DNA of 64,000 nt. It comes from DATBSK01 sp964501785. Its GTDB lineage: Bacteria > Actinomycetota > Acidimicrobiia > IMCC26256 > PALSA-555. Both the position numbers and the translations under genes were made by a program. Location: NCBI GenBank assembly GCA_964501785.1, contig CAZCUD010000010.1, positions 1-64,000 of the forward strand, in the 5' to 3' direction. The notes beneath the pieces were generated by a model. The model made no database searches. It was not told the DNA's origin and saw only the letters and a program-made list of their open reading frames with translations. Shown here one piece after another: positions 45,360-54,064 of this stretch (within the stretch, counting starts at the first letter, position 1; every line of letters begins with the position of its first letter).

Positions 45360-47639
45360 ATGAGCGACGCCGACGTCGGACCCACCACCCCGCTCGCCCT
45401 GGTGGAAGAGCGCTACCAGCAGTACCCGGAGCGAGTGGCGATCGCACGGGAGCGACTGGGTCGGCCGCTGACGTTCAGCGAGAAAGTGCTGTTCGCCCAC
45501 GCCGACGATCCGCGCACCGTGGGCGTCGAGCGCGGCGTCGACTATGCCGACTACCGCCCCGATCGCGTCGCGATGCAGGACGCGACCGCGCAGATGGCCC
45601 TGCTCCAGTTCATGACCGCGGGGCTTCCCCGTGTCGCGGTGCCGGCGACCGTGCACTGCGATCACCTGATCCAGGCGCACGTCGGTGCCGACAGCGACAT
45701 GGCGACCGCGCTCGACGTCAACTCCGAGGTGTACGAGTTCTTGCGCTCGGTGTCGTCGAAGTACGGCATCGGGTTCTGGAAGCCCGGCTCGGGGATCATC
45801 CATCAGGTCGTGCTCGAGCAGTACGCGTTCCCCGGCGGGATGATGATCGGCACCGACAGCCACACCCCGAACGCCGGCGGGCTGGCGATGGTCGCGATCG
45901 GGGTCGGCGGCGCCGACGCGGTCGACGTCCTCGCCGGATGGCCGTTCAACACCCGGGTGCCGCGGGTGATCGGCGTGCGCCTGACCGGCCGGCTGTCGGG
46001 CTGGGCGTCGCCCAAGGACGTGATCCTGCGCGTCGCCGGGATCCTCACCGTCAAGGGCGGGACGGGCGCGATCGTCGAGTACTTCGGGCCGGGCGCCGAG
46101 TCGATCTCGGCGACCGGGAAGGCGACGATCTGCAACATGGGCGCCGAGATCGGTGCGACCTGCTCGATCTTCCCCTACGACGCCCGATCGGCCCTGTACC
46201 TCAAGGCCACCGGCCGTTCCGACATCGCCGGGCTGGCCGACGAGTACGCCGAGCACCTGCGTCCCGACCCGGAGGTCGAGACCGACCCCGAGCGCTACTA
46301 CGACCGGGTCATCGAGATCGACCTCGACGACCTCGAGCCCCACGTCGTCGGACCGCACACGCCCGACCTCGACCGTCCGATCAGCGAGCTCGCCCGGGTC
46401 GCGGAGAGCGAGGGCTACCCGCTCGACATCTCGTACGCGCTCGTGGGCTCGTGCACGAACTCCTCCTACGAGGACATCGGCCGCGCCGCGCACGTGGCGC
46501 GTCAGGCCAAGGCGGCCGGCCTCACGGTGAAGTCGCCGCTGCTGATCACCCCCGGCTCCGAGCAGGTGCGCGCGACGATCGAGCGCGACGGTCTCCTCGA
46601 CGACCTCGAGGCCATCGGCGCGACGGTGCTGGCGAACGCGTGCGGCCCGTGCATCGGTCAGTGGAAGCGCGACGACATCGCGACCGGCGAGACCAACTCG
46701 ATCGTGTCGTCGTTCAACCGCAACTTCCCTGCCCGCAACGACGGCAACACCGCGACCCTGTCGTTCATCGCGTCGCCCGAGACGGTGGTCGCGATGGCGT
46801 TGACGGGCCGCCTCGACCAGGACTTCGTGCACGAGCCGATCGCGAACGGCAACGGTGGCGTGCGGCTCGAGCCGCCGGTCGCCGACGAGCTCCCCGACCA
46901 GGGCTTCGACCCGGGGGAGTCGGGGTTCTTGCCGCCCGCCGAGGACGGCGCCGCGGTCGAGGTCGTGGTCAAGCCCGACTCCGAGCGCCTCGAGCTCCTC
47001 GACCCGTTCACGCCGTGGGACGGCCAGGACCTGACCGGTCTCCGGGTGCTCATGAAGGCCGCCGGCAAGTGCACGACCGACCACATCTCGCCGGCGGGGA
47101 AGTGGCTCCGGTATCGCGGCCACCTGACGAACATCTCGCAGAACCTGTTCACGGGGGTCAACAACGCGTTCGCGCTCGACGAGCCCGGCATGGGGATCGA
47201 CTTCCGCGACGGCTCGGTCGTGCCGCTGCCCGACCTGGCCAAGGCCTACAAGGAGGCCGGCGTCGCGTGGGTCGCGATCGGTGACGAGAACTACGGCGAG
47301 GGCTCGTCCCGTGAGCACGCCGCCATGGAGCCCCGGTACATGAACGGGCGGGCGGTGATCGTGCGGTCGTTCGCCCGGATCCACGAGGCGAACCTCAAGA
47401 AGCAGGGTGTGCTCGCGCTCACGTTCGCGAACCCCCTCGACTACGAGCGGGTGCTGGTGGACGACACGATCGACATCGTGGGCCTCGCCGACCTCGCGCC
47501 GGGCAAGCCCGTGAAGGTCGTGCTCAACCACGCGAACGGCAAGCGCGACGAGGTCGAGACGACGCACACGATGTCCGACGAGCACATCGCGTGGTTCAAG
47601 GCGGGATCGGCCCTCAACGTGCTGCGCGCCGAGACCTGA
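45360..47639 (+). CDS. aconitate hydratase, mitochondrial type
   Basis: A 759-residue aconitase. The Fe-S ligands are in ALVGSCTNSSYED and ANACGPCIGQW; MIGTDSHTPNAGGLAMVAIGVGGADAVD, KAAGKCTTDHISPAGKWLRYRGHL and NYGEGSSREHAAMEPRY are active-site regions. Length (about 760) and FWKPGSGIIHQVVLEQYAFPG match the mitochondrial/Bacteroidetes type rather than the roughly 900-residue AcnA of most actinobacteria. It converts citrate to isocitrate. The next gene starts on its stop codon (TGATG). Confidence 0.93.
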   Translation: MSDADVGPTTPLALVEERYQQYPERVAIARERLGRPLTFSEKVLFAHADDPRTVGVERGVDYADYRPDRVAMQDATAQMALLQFMTAGLPRVAVPATVHCDHLIQAHVGADSDMATALDVNSEVYEFLRSVSSKYGIGFWKPGSGIIHQVVLEQYAFPGGMMIGTDSHTPNAGGLAMVAIGVGGADAVDVLAGWPFNTRVPRVIGVRLTGRLSGWASPKDVILRVAGILTVKGGTGAIVEYFGPGAESISATGKATICNMGAEIGATCSIFPYDARSALYLKATGRSDIAGLADEYAEHLRPDPEVETDPERYYDRVIEIDLDDLEPHVVGPHTPDLDRPISELARVAESEGYPLDISYALVGSCTNSSYEDIGRAAHVARQAKAAGLTVKSPLLITPGSEQVRATIERDGLLDDLEAIGATVLANACGPCIGQWKRDDIATGETNSIVSSFNRNFPARNDGNTATLSFIASPETVVAMALTGRLDQDFVHEPIANGNGGVRLEPPVADELPDQGFDPGESGFLPPAEDGAAVEVVVKPDSERLELLDPFTPWDGQDLTGLRVLMKAAGKCTTDHISPAGKWLRYRGHLTNISQNLFTGVNNAFALDEPGMGIDFRDGSVVPLPDLAKAYKEAGVAWVAIGDENYGEGSSREHAAMEPRYMNGRAVIVRSFARIHEANLKKQGVLALTFANPLDYERVLVDDTIDIVGLADLAPGKPVKVVLNHANGKRDEVETTHTMSDEHIAWFKAGSALNVLRAET

Positions 47640-48076
47640 TGCGGGCGCGCGTCGTTGCTGCCGGTGTGGTGCTGGTCGTCGCGGTCGGCGCGGCTGCGTG
47701 CAACGGCGACGACGGCTCATCGAGCTCGAGCACGTCGACCCGGGGCACGCAGGCGACGACGACGACGCAAGACTCCACGTCGGTGACGGTCGGCATCATC
47801 TGCTCGACCGCCGAGGATGCCGCCCAGACCCTGGTCGACGCGTGGGGGAGCGGCGAGGAGGCCGCCGCCAGGCGCTGCGCGACGGACGCCGTGGTCGAAG
47901 AGCTGTTCCGCACCGACGGCGCCGGCAACACCTGGACGTCGCAAGGCTGCGACCGGTCCGACCCCGGAGTGCCCGTGTGCGCGTACACCTACGAAGGCGG
48001 CGCGGCGTTCCTCACGGTCGAGGGCACCGAAGCCGCGGGGTGGAAGGTGACGGGGCTCGACTTCCGCGCCGACTGA
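47639..48076 (+). CDS. small lipoprotein
   Basis: A 145-residue lipoprotein with signal sequence MRARVVAAGVVLVVAVGAAAC (lipobox ending AAAC), a Ser/Thr-rich linker, and a small domain with four further cysteines (IICSTAEDAAQTLVDAW, RRCATDAVV, SQGCDRSDPGVPVCAYTY). Two disulfides are likely. The domain recalls small NTF2-like or beta-sheet modules but no family is certain. The ATG overlaps the aconitase stop. Confidence 0.72.
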   Translation: MRARVVAAGVVLVVAVGAAACNGDDGSSSSSTSTRGTQATTTTQDSTSVTVGIICSTAEDAAQTLVDAWGSGEEAAARRCATDAVVEELFRTDGAGNTWTSQGCDRSDPGVPVCAYTYEGGAAFLTVEGTEAAGWKVTGLDFRAD

Positions 48077-48117
48077 CCGGAGGCGGCGCACCGCCCCCGG
48101 TCGTGCGGCGGCCCGGT

Positions 48118-48696
48118 TCAGCCCTCGTCCTGCAGGACGGCCTGGATCTCGAGGTCGATCTGGACCTTGTCGGAGAGCCCGACGCCACCGTTGTCGAGCG
48201 GGGTGTCGAACGACACGCCGAACTCCTTGCGGTGGATCTCGGTGCGGGCGGAGAAGCCGACCCGGGTGTCACCGAAGGGGGTGTTCTCCTGGAAGCCGTT
48301 GACCTCGAGCGCGAGCTCGACCGGCTTGGTGACGCCGTGGACGGTGAGGTCACCGCTCACCACGAACGCGTCACCGTCGGCGCGCACGCCCGTCGAGTGG
48401 AACTCGAGCGTCGGGAACCGCTCGACGTCGAGGAAGTCGGCCGAGCGGACATGGGCGTCGCGGTCGGCGTTGCCCGTGTTCACCGTCGTGGCATCGATCG
48501 AGACGTCGACCCTGGAGTCGAGCGGGTCGGCGCCGGTGACGATCACGCCGTCGAGGCCGGTGAAGCTGCCGCGGACCTTCGTCACCATGAGGTGACGGAC
48601 GGTGAAGGCGGCCTCGGAGTGCAGGTCGTCGATCTTCCAGGTGCCGGGCCGGTAGCCGGGGATCTGGGTGCTGGCTGCGTGCTGGACGGCGGTCAT
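48118..48696 (-). CDS. YceI-family protein
   Basis: A 192-residue YceI-like lipocalin-fold protein: YRPGTWKIDDLHSEAAFTVRHLMVTKVRGSF, DADFLDVERFPTLEF-type SADFLDVERFPTLEFHST, and VSGDLTVHGVTKPVELALEV. YceI proteins bind isoprenoid lipids. No signal peptide is present, so it is cytosolic here. ATG 48696 has AGGAGG upstream. It is divergent from a MarR-family regulator, a frequent pairing, with palindromes in between. Confidence 0.9.
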   Translation of the reverse strand: MTAVQHAASTQIPGYRPGTWKIDDLHSEAAFTVRHLMVTKVRGSFTGLDGVIVTGADPLDSRVDVSIDATTVNTGNADRDAHVRSADFLDVERFPTLEFHSTGVRADGDAFVVSGDLTVHGVTKPVELALEVNGFQENTPFGDTRVGFSARTEIHRKEFGVSFDTPLDNGGVGLSDKVQIDLEIQAVLQDEG

Positions 48697-48732
48697 CGGG
48701 GCCTCCTGAGGGCTCGGGATGATGATCTCATG

Positions 48733-48767
48733 CTCAATAGTTGAACACTCTATCAGATAGGATTGAG
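48733..48767 (+). promoter_or_regulatory. palindromic operator region between yceI-like and marR-like genes
   Basis: CTCAAT (48733-48738) and ATTGAG (48762-48767) form the outer repeat; TATCAGATA (48751-48759) is an inner 9-bp palindrome. The stretch is markedly AT-richer than its surroundings and lies in the divergent promoter, as expected for a MarR operator. Confidence 0.6.
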
Positions 48768-48785
48768 ACGTCAACCAGTGATCGG

Positions 48786-49343
48786 ATGCGTACCGTGTCT
48801 GCCGTGAGCCCCGACGCCCCCGCCGAGCCGCGCTGGCTCGACGACGACGAGAACCACCTGTGGTTGGGCTGGATCTTCGCCAGCCGGCTGCTGTGGGAGG
48901 AGCTCGAGCGCGACCTCAACCACGAGACCGGCATCCCGTGGGGCTACTACGAGATCCTCGTGATGCTCTCGGAGGCGCCCAACCGCACGCGCCGGATGAG
49001 CGAGCTCGCCGATGCCACCCAGTCGTCGCGCAGCCGCCTCTCGCACGCGATCGCCCGGCTCGAGGAGCAGGGGTGGGTGCGACGTGACCGCTGTGGCGAG
49101 GACCGGCGGGGTGCGCTCGCCGTCCTGACCGACGAGGGGTTCGCGGCGCTGGAAGCCGCCGCGCCGCTCCACGTCGAGAGCGTCCGGCGCCATCTCTTCG
49201 ACCAGCTCTCTCCCGAGCAGCAGCGGGAGCTGGGGGACATCTGCGATCGGCTGCTCGATCACCTCGTGCCGCTGATCCGGGAGCGCGGGGACACGCGCGC
49301 CGACTTCCTCGAGCAAGCGCGCCGGCCAGACGCGCCGACCTGA
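48786..49343 (+). CDS. MarR-family transcriptional regulator
   Basis: A 185-residue winged-helix regulator. YYEILVMLSEAPNRTRRMSELADATQSSRSRLSHAIARLEEQGWVRRDRCGEDRRGALAVLTDEG is the MarR core with the wing DRCGEDRRG. ATG 48786 was chosen; GTG 48804 or an upstream start are possible. It probably controls itself and the YceI-like gene through the shared operator. Confidence 0.87.
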   Translation: MRTVSAVSPDAPAEPRWLDDDENHLWLGWIFASRLLWEELERDLNHETGIPWGYYEILVMLSEAPNRTRRMSELADATQSSRSRLSHAIARLEEQGWVRRDRCGEDRRGALAVLTDEGFAALEAAAPLHVESVRRHLFDQLSPEQQRELGDICDRLLDHLVPLIRERGDTRADFLEQARRPDAPT

Positions 49344-49406
49344 GCTCTCGGCGCGTCGCGCACCGCGAGCGCGCGAACGACTCGCCGAGATCTTGCGAGA
49401 CGCCGC

Positions 49407-49435
49407 TTGACATGCGAACGTGTGTTCGATAGAGT
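49407..49435 (+). promoter_or_regulatory. LexA-controlled promoter of the second DUF222/HNH gene
   Basis: TTGACA (49407-49412) and TAGAGT (49430-49435) are separated by 17 nt, and the spacer contains CGAACGTGTGTTCG (49415-49428), a perfect CGAAC-N4-GTTCG LexA box. Bound LexA would cover the promoter. The box is about 110 nt upstream of GTG 49537. Confidence 0.82.
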
Positions 49436-49536
49436 GAGGGCACGCTTCGCGGACCGGCGATGCTCCCGACAGAGCTCGGGTGAGAAGGGTCCTGCCAACC
49501 GACTTCCCCACAGTGAAGTGACAGGCAGGAGGCATC

Positions 49537-50790
49537 GTGTTCGATCAGGTCCGCGCTGCACTGGACACCCTCGAGGGTGTGGTGCGTGGCTTCGAGCCGG
49601 CGTGTGTGGACGGCCCGGATGCGGTCACGGTGTTGGAGCTGTTCGCGCGGATCGAGCGCCTCGCCGCCGCGGGCAAGACGCTGGCGGCGGTGCGGGTCGA
49701 AGAGACCGGCGCGCACCGCGCGTCGGGGCATCGATCGGCTGGTCAGCTGCTCGCGGATCGGTCGGGGGTGTCGGTGGGCGCGGCGGAAGGGATGCTGCGG
49801 GCGGCGAAGCGCCTGCCCGAGCTCCCGGTCGTGGAGCAGTCGTTTCGGGCGGGGGAGCTGAGCGAGACCGCGACCCGCGAGATCACCGCCGCCGCGGTCA
49901 AGGATCCCGACGCCCAGGGCGAGCTGGTCGGCTATGCGCGGCGCCTGCGGCCCATCAAGGGGCTGCGGGAGCGTTGCGCGCGGGTGATCGCCGCGTCGGT
50001 GAAGGACGACAGGGAGTGGGATCGCAACCTGCACGAGACCCGGGAGGCGCATCTGTTCGACCACCGGGGGCACCTGCGCCTCGACGCCCGGTTCTCACCC
50101 GACCACGCGCCGGGCATCTACGCCGCGGTGCAGGCCGAGACCGACCGCGTGTTCCGTGATGCGCGTGCCGCGGGCCGGCGCGAGCCGCGGGCCGCGTACC
50201 TGGCCGACGCGGTCGCCAACCTCATCCTCGGGGGCGGGCCCGCCAAGCCGATCGACGCTCGCCTCGACGTGAGCGACGCTGCCCTCGAACGCGGCCACCT
50301 CGTCAAGGGCGAACGGTGCGAGGTCCCCGGGTTGGGGCCGATCCCGGTTACCACCGCCCGGCGGCTGCTGCGTGACGCCCGCGTGAGCCTGCGGGTGCGT
50401 GACGAGCACGACCGGATCACCCACATCTCGTCGATGACGCGCACGGTCCCCGCCAAGCTGCGCCGCTGGCTCGAAGCCACCTACCCGGTCTGTGGCCGCC
50501 AGGCCTGCGAGAACACCCGCAACCTCGTCATCGACCACATCCACCCCTACTCGTTGGGTGGCATCCTCGATCAGGACAACGCGTGGCGGATCTGCACCGC
50601 ATGCGACCATCTGAAGCAGCACTGCGGCTGGATCGTCATCGGCACACCCGGCGCCTGGGACCTCGTCCCACCCGACGACCCCCGCGCCCGACCACCCACT
50701 GACGCCGACCAACCCGAGCCCGAATCACCCGAACCCGAACCTGCCGAACCCGACCTCGCCGGCGCCACGGCCGGACCCGATCCGCCATGA
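49537..50790 (+). CDS. DUF222/HNH endonuclease-like protein (13E12 type)
   Basis: A 417-residue protein. The N-terminal two thirds are the DUF222 domain (GHRSAGQLLADRSGVSVGAAEGMLRAAKRLPELPVVEQSFRAG). The C-terminal HNH domain reads PVCGRQACENTRNLVIDHIHPY, with zinc cysteines and the DHIHP catalytic region, followed by GGILDQDNAWRICTACDHLKQH. A Pro/Glu-rich tail ends the protein. GTG 49537 follows CAGGAGG. The SOS-type promoter and relation to the gene at 1-655 suggest a DNA-damage-induced nuclease-like family; several 13E12 genes of Mycobacterium tuberculosis are known to be LexA-regulated. Confidence 0.9.
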   Translation: MFDQVRAALDTLEGVVRGFEPACVDGPDAVTVLELFARIERLAAAGKTLAAVRVEETGAHRASGHRSAGQLLADRSGVSVGAAEGMLRAAKRLPELPVVEQSFRAGELSETATREITAAAVKDPDAQGELVGYARRLRPIKGLRERCARVIAASVKDDREWDRNLHETREAHLFDHRGHLRLDARFSPDHAPGIYAAVQAETDRVFRDARAAGRREPRAAYLADAVANLILGGGPAKPIDARLDVSDAALERGHLVKGERCEVPGLGPIPVTTARRLLRDARVSLRVRDEHDRITHISSMTRTVPAKLRRWLEATYPVCGRQACENTRNLVIDHIHPYSLGGILDQDNAWRICTACDHLKQHCGWIVIGTPGAWDLVPPDDPRARPPTDADQPEPESPEPEPAEPDLAGATAGPDPP

Positions 50791-50910
50791 CCGGTCGGGC
50801 GGGAAGCATGTGGGTCGGCGGGGAGTTGATCCAGTCCAGGCCGGTAGAATGTCCATGTGGTCGCGGCTGTCTGCGGCCCTCAGACCCTTCGAGACGAGAG
50901 CGAAGCCACG

Positions 50911-51540
50911 ATGAGCGAAGCCCTGACGATCACCGACGAAGCCCGCGACAAGATCCTCGAGGTCCGAGCGGGAGAGTCCGACGCCGACTCGCTCGCGCTG
51001 TTCGTCGAGGTGTCGGGGGTGCGCGACGGCGCGTACACCTACACGATGGACCTCCGGCCGAGTGCCGAGGCGAGCGCGGGCGACGTCGAGGAGCGCTACG
51101 GCGACCTGCCCGTGATCATCAAGGCCGACAGCAGCGAGAAGCTCGTGGGCGCCACGCTCGACTTCAACGGCTCGGGCATGGTGATGCAGAACCCGAACCG
51201 CCCCGAGCCCGAGGCGATCGCCCCGCCCTGGACGGAGGCGGCCGACACCGACCTGTCGAGCGATCTGGCGCGGACGATCGTGGCCGTGCTCGACGAGCAG
51301 GTGAACCCGGCGATCGCTTCGCACGGGGGGCAGGCGCAGCTCGTGGCGGTCGAGGCGCCGGTGGCCTACGTCGTGCTCTCCGGCGGCTGCCAGGGCTGTG
51401 GCATGGCCGCGGCGACGCTGGCCCAGGGCATCGAGGTGGCGATCGTCGAGGCGGTGCCCGAGATCGAGCAGATCGTCGACGTCACCGATCACGCCGCGGG
51501 GCTCAACCCCTACTTCGCGTCCGCCGGCCACTCGCACTGA
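50911..51540 (+). CDS. NfuA-like Fe-S cluster carrier
   Basis: A 209-residue protein. The N-terminal half (LTITDEARDKILEVR, LFVEVSGVRDGAYTYTMDL) has the HesB/IscA fold without its cysteines. The C-terminal half is a NifU domain with the cluster-binding LSGGCQGCGMAAATLAQGIE (CxxC). This is the NfuA architecture (Fe-S transfer to target enzymes). ATG 50911 was chosen. Downstream are a cysteine desulfurase, a SufR-like regulator and Mrp, forming an Fe-S neighbourhood. Confidence 0.85.
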   Translation: MSEALTITDEARDKILEVRAGESDADSLALFVEVSGVRDGAYTYTMDLRPSAEASAGDVEERYGDLPVIIKADSSEKLVGATLDFNGSGMVMQNPNRPEPEAIAPPWTEAADTDLSSDLARTIVAVLDEQVNPAIASHGGQAQLVAVEAPVAYVVLSGGCQGCGMAAATLAQGIEVAIVEAVPEIEQIVDVTDHAAGLNPYFASAGHSH

Positions 51541-51572
51541 TCGCCGGGTCGCACGACCCGGATCGCAGCTCG

Positions 51573-52040
51573 TCAGCCCGACCCGAACCGCGACACCTCG
51601 CGCGCCAGGTCGAGGGGCGCGACGGTCGCCGAGCGGTCGTGCTCGCCCCACTGGTCGCGCGGCACGAGCCACATGATCTCGAACTCGTTGCCGTCGGGGT
51701 CCTTGCCGTAGATCGACTTCGTGGCGCCGTGGTCGCTCTCGCCCGTGTAGGCACCGACGCGCAGCAGCGTCTCGCGCGCGGTCTCGAGATCGTCGATCGC
51801 GGGGACCTGCCAGGCGAGGTGGTAGAGGCCGACCGTGCCCCGGGTCGGGCCGGGCGCGTCGGGTCCGACGGAGAACAGCCCGAGGTCGTGGTGGTTGGCC
51901 GAGCCGGCGGCGCGCAGGAACGCGGCACCAGGCATCTCGGTGATGACCTCGAAGCCGAACGTCTCCTGGTAGAACGCGGCCGAACGGGCTGCGTCACGCA
52001 CGTAGAGCACTGCGTGGTTGAGGCGCTGCACGGGGATCAT
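51573..52040 (-). CDS. VOC/glyoxalase-family protein
   Basis: A 155-residue vicinal-oxygen-chelate protein with two beta-alpha-beta-beta-beta modules. LNHAVLYVRDAARSAAFYQETFGFEV starts the first; metal-ligand type residues are His in LNHAVLYV, His in GLYHLAWQV and Glu in GNEFEIMWL. Such enzymes include dioxygenases and glyoxalases; the substrate is not clear. It follows the cysteine desulfurase gene on the minus strand with a 38-nt gap. Confidence 0.87.
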   Translation of the reverse strand: MIPVQRLNHAVLYVRDAARSAAFYQETFGFEVITEMPGAAFLRAAGSANHHDLGLFSVGPDAPGPTRGTVGLYHLAWQVPAIDDLETARETLLRVGAYTGESDHGATKSIYGKDPDGNEFEIMWLVPRDQWGEHDRSATVAPLDLAREVSRFGSG

Positions 52041-52078
52041 GGCGCGGCCTTTCGTCGATGCCGTCGGTGTTCTCTGGT

Positions 52079-53230
52079 TCAACGCGTCCGGAGGGCTCGC
52101 AGCTTCCCGACGACCTCGGGGAAGGCCGAGCAGAACGCGTCGACGTCGGCCTCCGTCGTGCTCCACCCGACGCTCGGGCGCAAGGAGCGATCCGCGTCGA
52201 CGCCCATGGCCTCGAGCACGGGCGACGGCTCGAGGGCTTCGCTCGAGCACGAGGAGCCCGAGTGCACGGACACCCCGCGCTGGTCGAGGGCGAGGAGGAT
52301 CGGCTCCGCCTCGACGCCTTCCACACCGAGGCACACGAGATGGGGGAGGCAGGTCTCGGGGTCGCCGAACCGCTCGACGCCGTCGACCGACAGGGCAGCA
52401 GCGAGGAGCCGGTCGGTGTGGGCACGGGCGCGGGCCGACTCGTCGGCCAGCCGACCGCCCTGGCCGAGCTCGGCGGCCGCGGCCCCGAACCCGACGATCG
52501 CGGGGACGTCCTCGATGCCGCCTCTCCGGGCCCGCTCCTGCATGCCGCCGACGACGAAGGGCGGGATGCGCAGGCCCCGACGCACCAGGAGCGCGGCCGC
52601 ACCCTTCGGGCCCCCGAGCTTGTGGGCGGTCACCGAAAGAAGGTCGGCGTCGAGCGCTCCGAAGTCGACGGGGACGTGGCCGGCGGCGGCACAGGCGTCG
52701 ACGTGGACGAGAGCGCCGGCATCCCGTGCCGCGGCGACGACGTCGGGGAGCGCCTCCTGCACCGTGCCCACCTCGTGGTTCGCGAGCTGCACCGAGACCA
52801 GCACCGTCGCGGGTCGAAGCGCGGCGGCGACCGCGTCGGCAGCGACGCGACCGAGTCGGTCGGGCGGGACGAGCGTGACCTCGGCCGGCGAGCGCTCACA
52901 GGAGTCGATGACCGACGAGTGCTCGATCGCAGTCGTGACGATGTGGTGCGGCGCATCGGCGTCGGTGGCCACGGCTCGGGCGACCGCGCCCCACACCGCC
53001 GCGTTGACGCTCTCGGTGCCCGTCGCGGTGAAGACGACCTCGCGGGGGCGGGCACCGAAGAGCGCGGCGACCTGCTCGCGTGCGGTCTCGAGCGCGACGC
53101 GGGTGACCCTCCCGTCGGTGTGCACGCGCCCGGGATCGGCTGGGTGGTCCCGCAGGAACGGGAGCATCGCGTCCAGCGCGGCGGGACGCAGGGGCGACGA
53201 CGACGCGTGGTCGAGGTACGCGCGCGGCAC
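52079..53230 (-). CDS. iscS: cysteine desulfurase (IscS/NifS family)
   Basis: A 383-residue PLP enzyme. YLDHASSSPLRPAALDAML, FTATGTESVNAAVWGA, IEHSSV, the PLP-binding Lys in LSVTAHKLGGPKG and the catalytic-loop Cys in HSGSSCSSEALEPSPVL are as in group I desulfurases. It provides sulfur for Fe-S clusters or tRNA thiolation. It starts 7 nt after the SufR-like regulator stop, so the two are co-transcribed. Confidence 0.9.
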   Translation of the reverse strand: MPRAYLDHASSSPLRPAALDAMLPFLRDHPADPGRVHTDGRVTRVALETAREQVAALFGARPREVVFTATGTESVNAAVWGAVARAVATDADAPHHIVTTAIEHSSVIDSCERSPAEVTLVPPDRLGRVAADAVAAALRPATVLVSVQLANHEVGTVQEALPDVVAAARDAGALVHVDACAAAGHVPVDFGALDADLLSVTAHKLGGPKGAAALLVRRGLRIPPFVVGGMQERARRGGIEDVPAIVGFGAAAAELGQGGRLADESARARAHTDRLLAAALSVDGVERFGDPETCLPHLVCLGVEGVEAEPILLALDQRGVSVHSGSSCSSEALEPSPVLEAMGVDADRSLRPSVGWSTTEADVDAFCSAFPEVVGKLRALRTR

Positions 53231-53236
53231 GGTGGG

Positions 53237-54007
53237 TCAGACGCGAGCGACGCAGTGGTCGGCGCCGTCGGGCCGGCTGACGTCGAAGCGCGGTGAGGTC
53301 TCGCCGTACAGCCGAGCGAGCATCCCGCGGATCATGCCGCGATCGAGGGCGCACACGACATGGGGGTAGGTCTGGGCGGTGTCGCCGAAGGGACAGCACT
53401 CGGAGACGATCGAGAGCTCGTTGCCTCGCGACTCGGCATGGGCGGCGAAGCCGTGTGCGGTGAGAGCGTCGGCGACGGCCGCGAGCGCGGTGCGCGCCGA
53501 GCGCTGTCCGGTGCCCGGCTCCATCCGCTCGGCGAGCGTGCGGCCGTACTCGTAGCCGACCTCGTCGGCGAGCGCCTCGGCGTGCTCCGGGCCGAGGGCG
53601 TCGAGGGCCCGGACGAGCAGCGACGCGAGCACGTCGTCGTGGCGCAGCGGCAGGGCCAGCGCGTGGTCGAGCTCGCTGGCGCGGTAGCGCTTCGAGGGCC
53701 GTCCCGCGGGACGGCTCCCACCTTCGGCGTCGACCCGACCGATCGCCACGCTGAGGTACCCGCCGCTCGTGAGCTTCTCGAGGTGGTGACGAGCCACGTT
53801 CGGGTGGAGGTCGAAGTGCCCGGCGACGTCGGCCGCGGTCACGTCGCCGGCGTCTCGCACGAACAGGTAGATCTCACGCCGCGTCGGGTCGCCGAACGCG
53901 TTGGTGACGGCGGTGACCGCCGCGTTGAACTCGTCGGGGGTGAGCTCCGCTCGGCCCGCCCCGTCACCGGGGTCGGACCGCTCCGGTGCGGTCTCCTTCG
54001 CCGCCAC
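53237..54007 (-). CDS. SufR-like Fe-S-sensing transcriptional regulator
   Basis: A 256-residue regulator with a winged helix (VTNAFGDPTRREIYLFVRDAGDVTAADVAGHFDLHPNVARHHLEKL) and a C-terminal domain with conserved cysteines (SECCPFG, HVVCALDRGMIRGML, DHCVARV). SufR proteins bind a [4Fe-4S] cluster with similar cysteines and repress suf genes. Its neighbours are a cysteine desulfurase on its own transcript and Mrp divergently, which fits control of Fe-S assembly. A CTAC/GTAG palindrome lies in the divergent promoter. Confidence 0.8.
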   Translation of the reverse strand: MAAKETAPERSDPGDGAGRAELTPDEFNAAVTAVTNAFGDPTRREIYLFVRDAGDVTAADVAGHFDLHPNVARHHLEKLTSGGYLSVAIGRVDAEGGSRPAGRPSKRYRASELDHALALPLRHDDVLASLLVRALDALGPEHAEALADEVGYEYGRTLAERMEPGTGQRSARTALAAVADALTAHGFAAHAESRGNELSIVSECCPFGDTAQTYPHVVCALDRGMIRGMLARLYGETSPRFDVSRPDGADHCVARV

Positions 54008-54016
54008 GCCGGTATT

Positions 54017-54032
54017 CTACCTATCCCCGTAG
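54017..54032 (+). promoter_or_regulatory. palindrome between the SufR-like gene and mrp
   Basis: CTAC-CTATCCCC-GTAG lies 10 nt upstream of the regulator start and 33 nt before the Mrp ATG, in a short divergent region. It is a possible site for the SufR-like protein. Confidence 0.4.
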
Positions 54033-54064
54033 TGCAAACCCCTGCCTCCCGTTCGAGGGACGAG

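Noticed and set aside
45252..47720. Long minus-strand open frame opposite aconitase
   Set aside because: Aconitase is unmistakable on the plus strand; the opposite frame has no recognisable domain.
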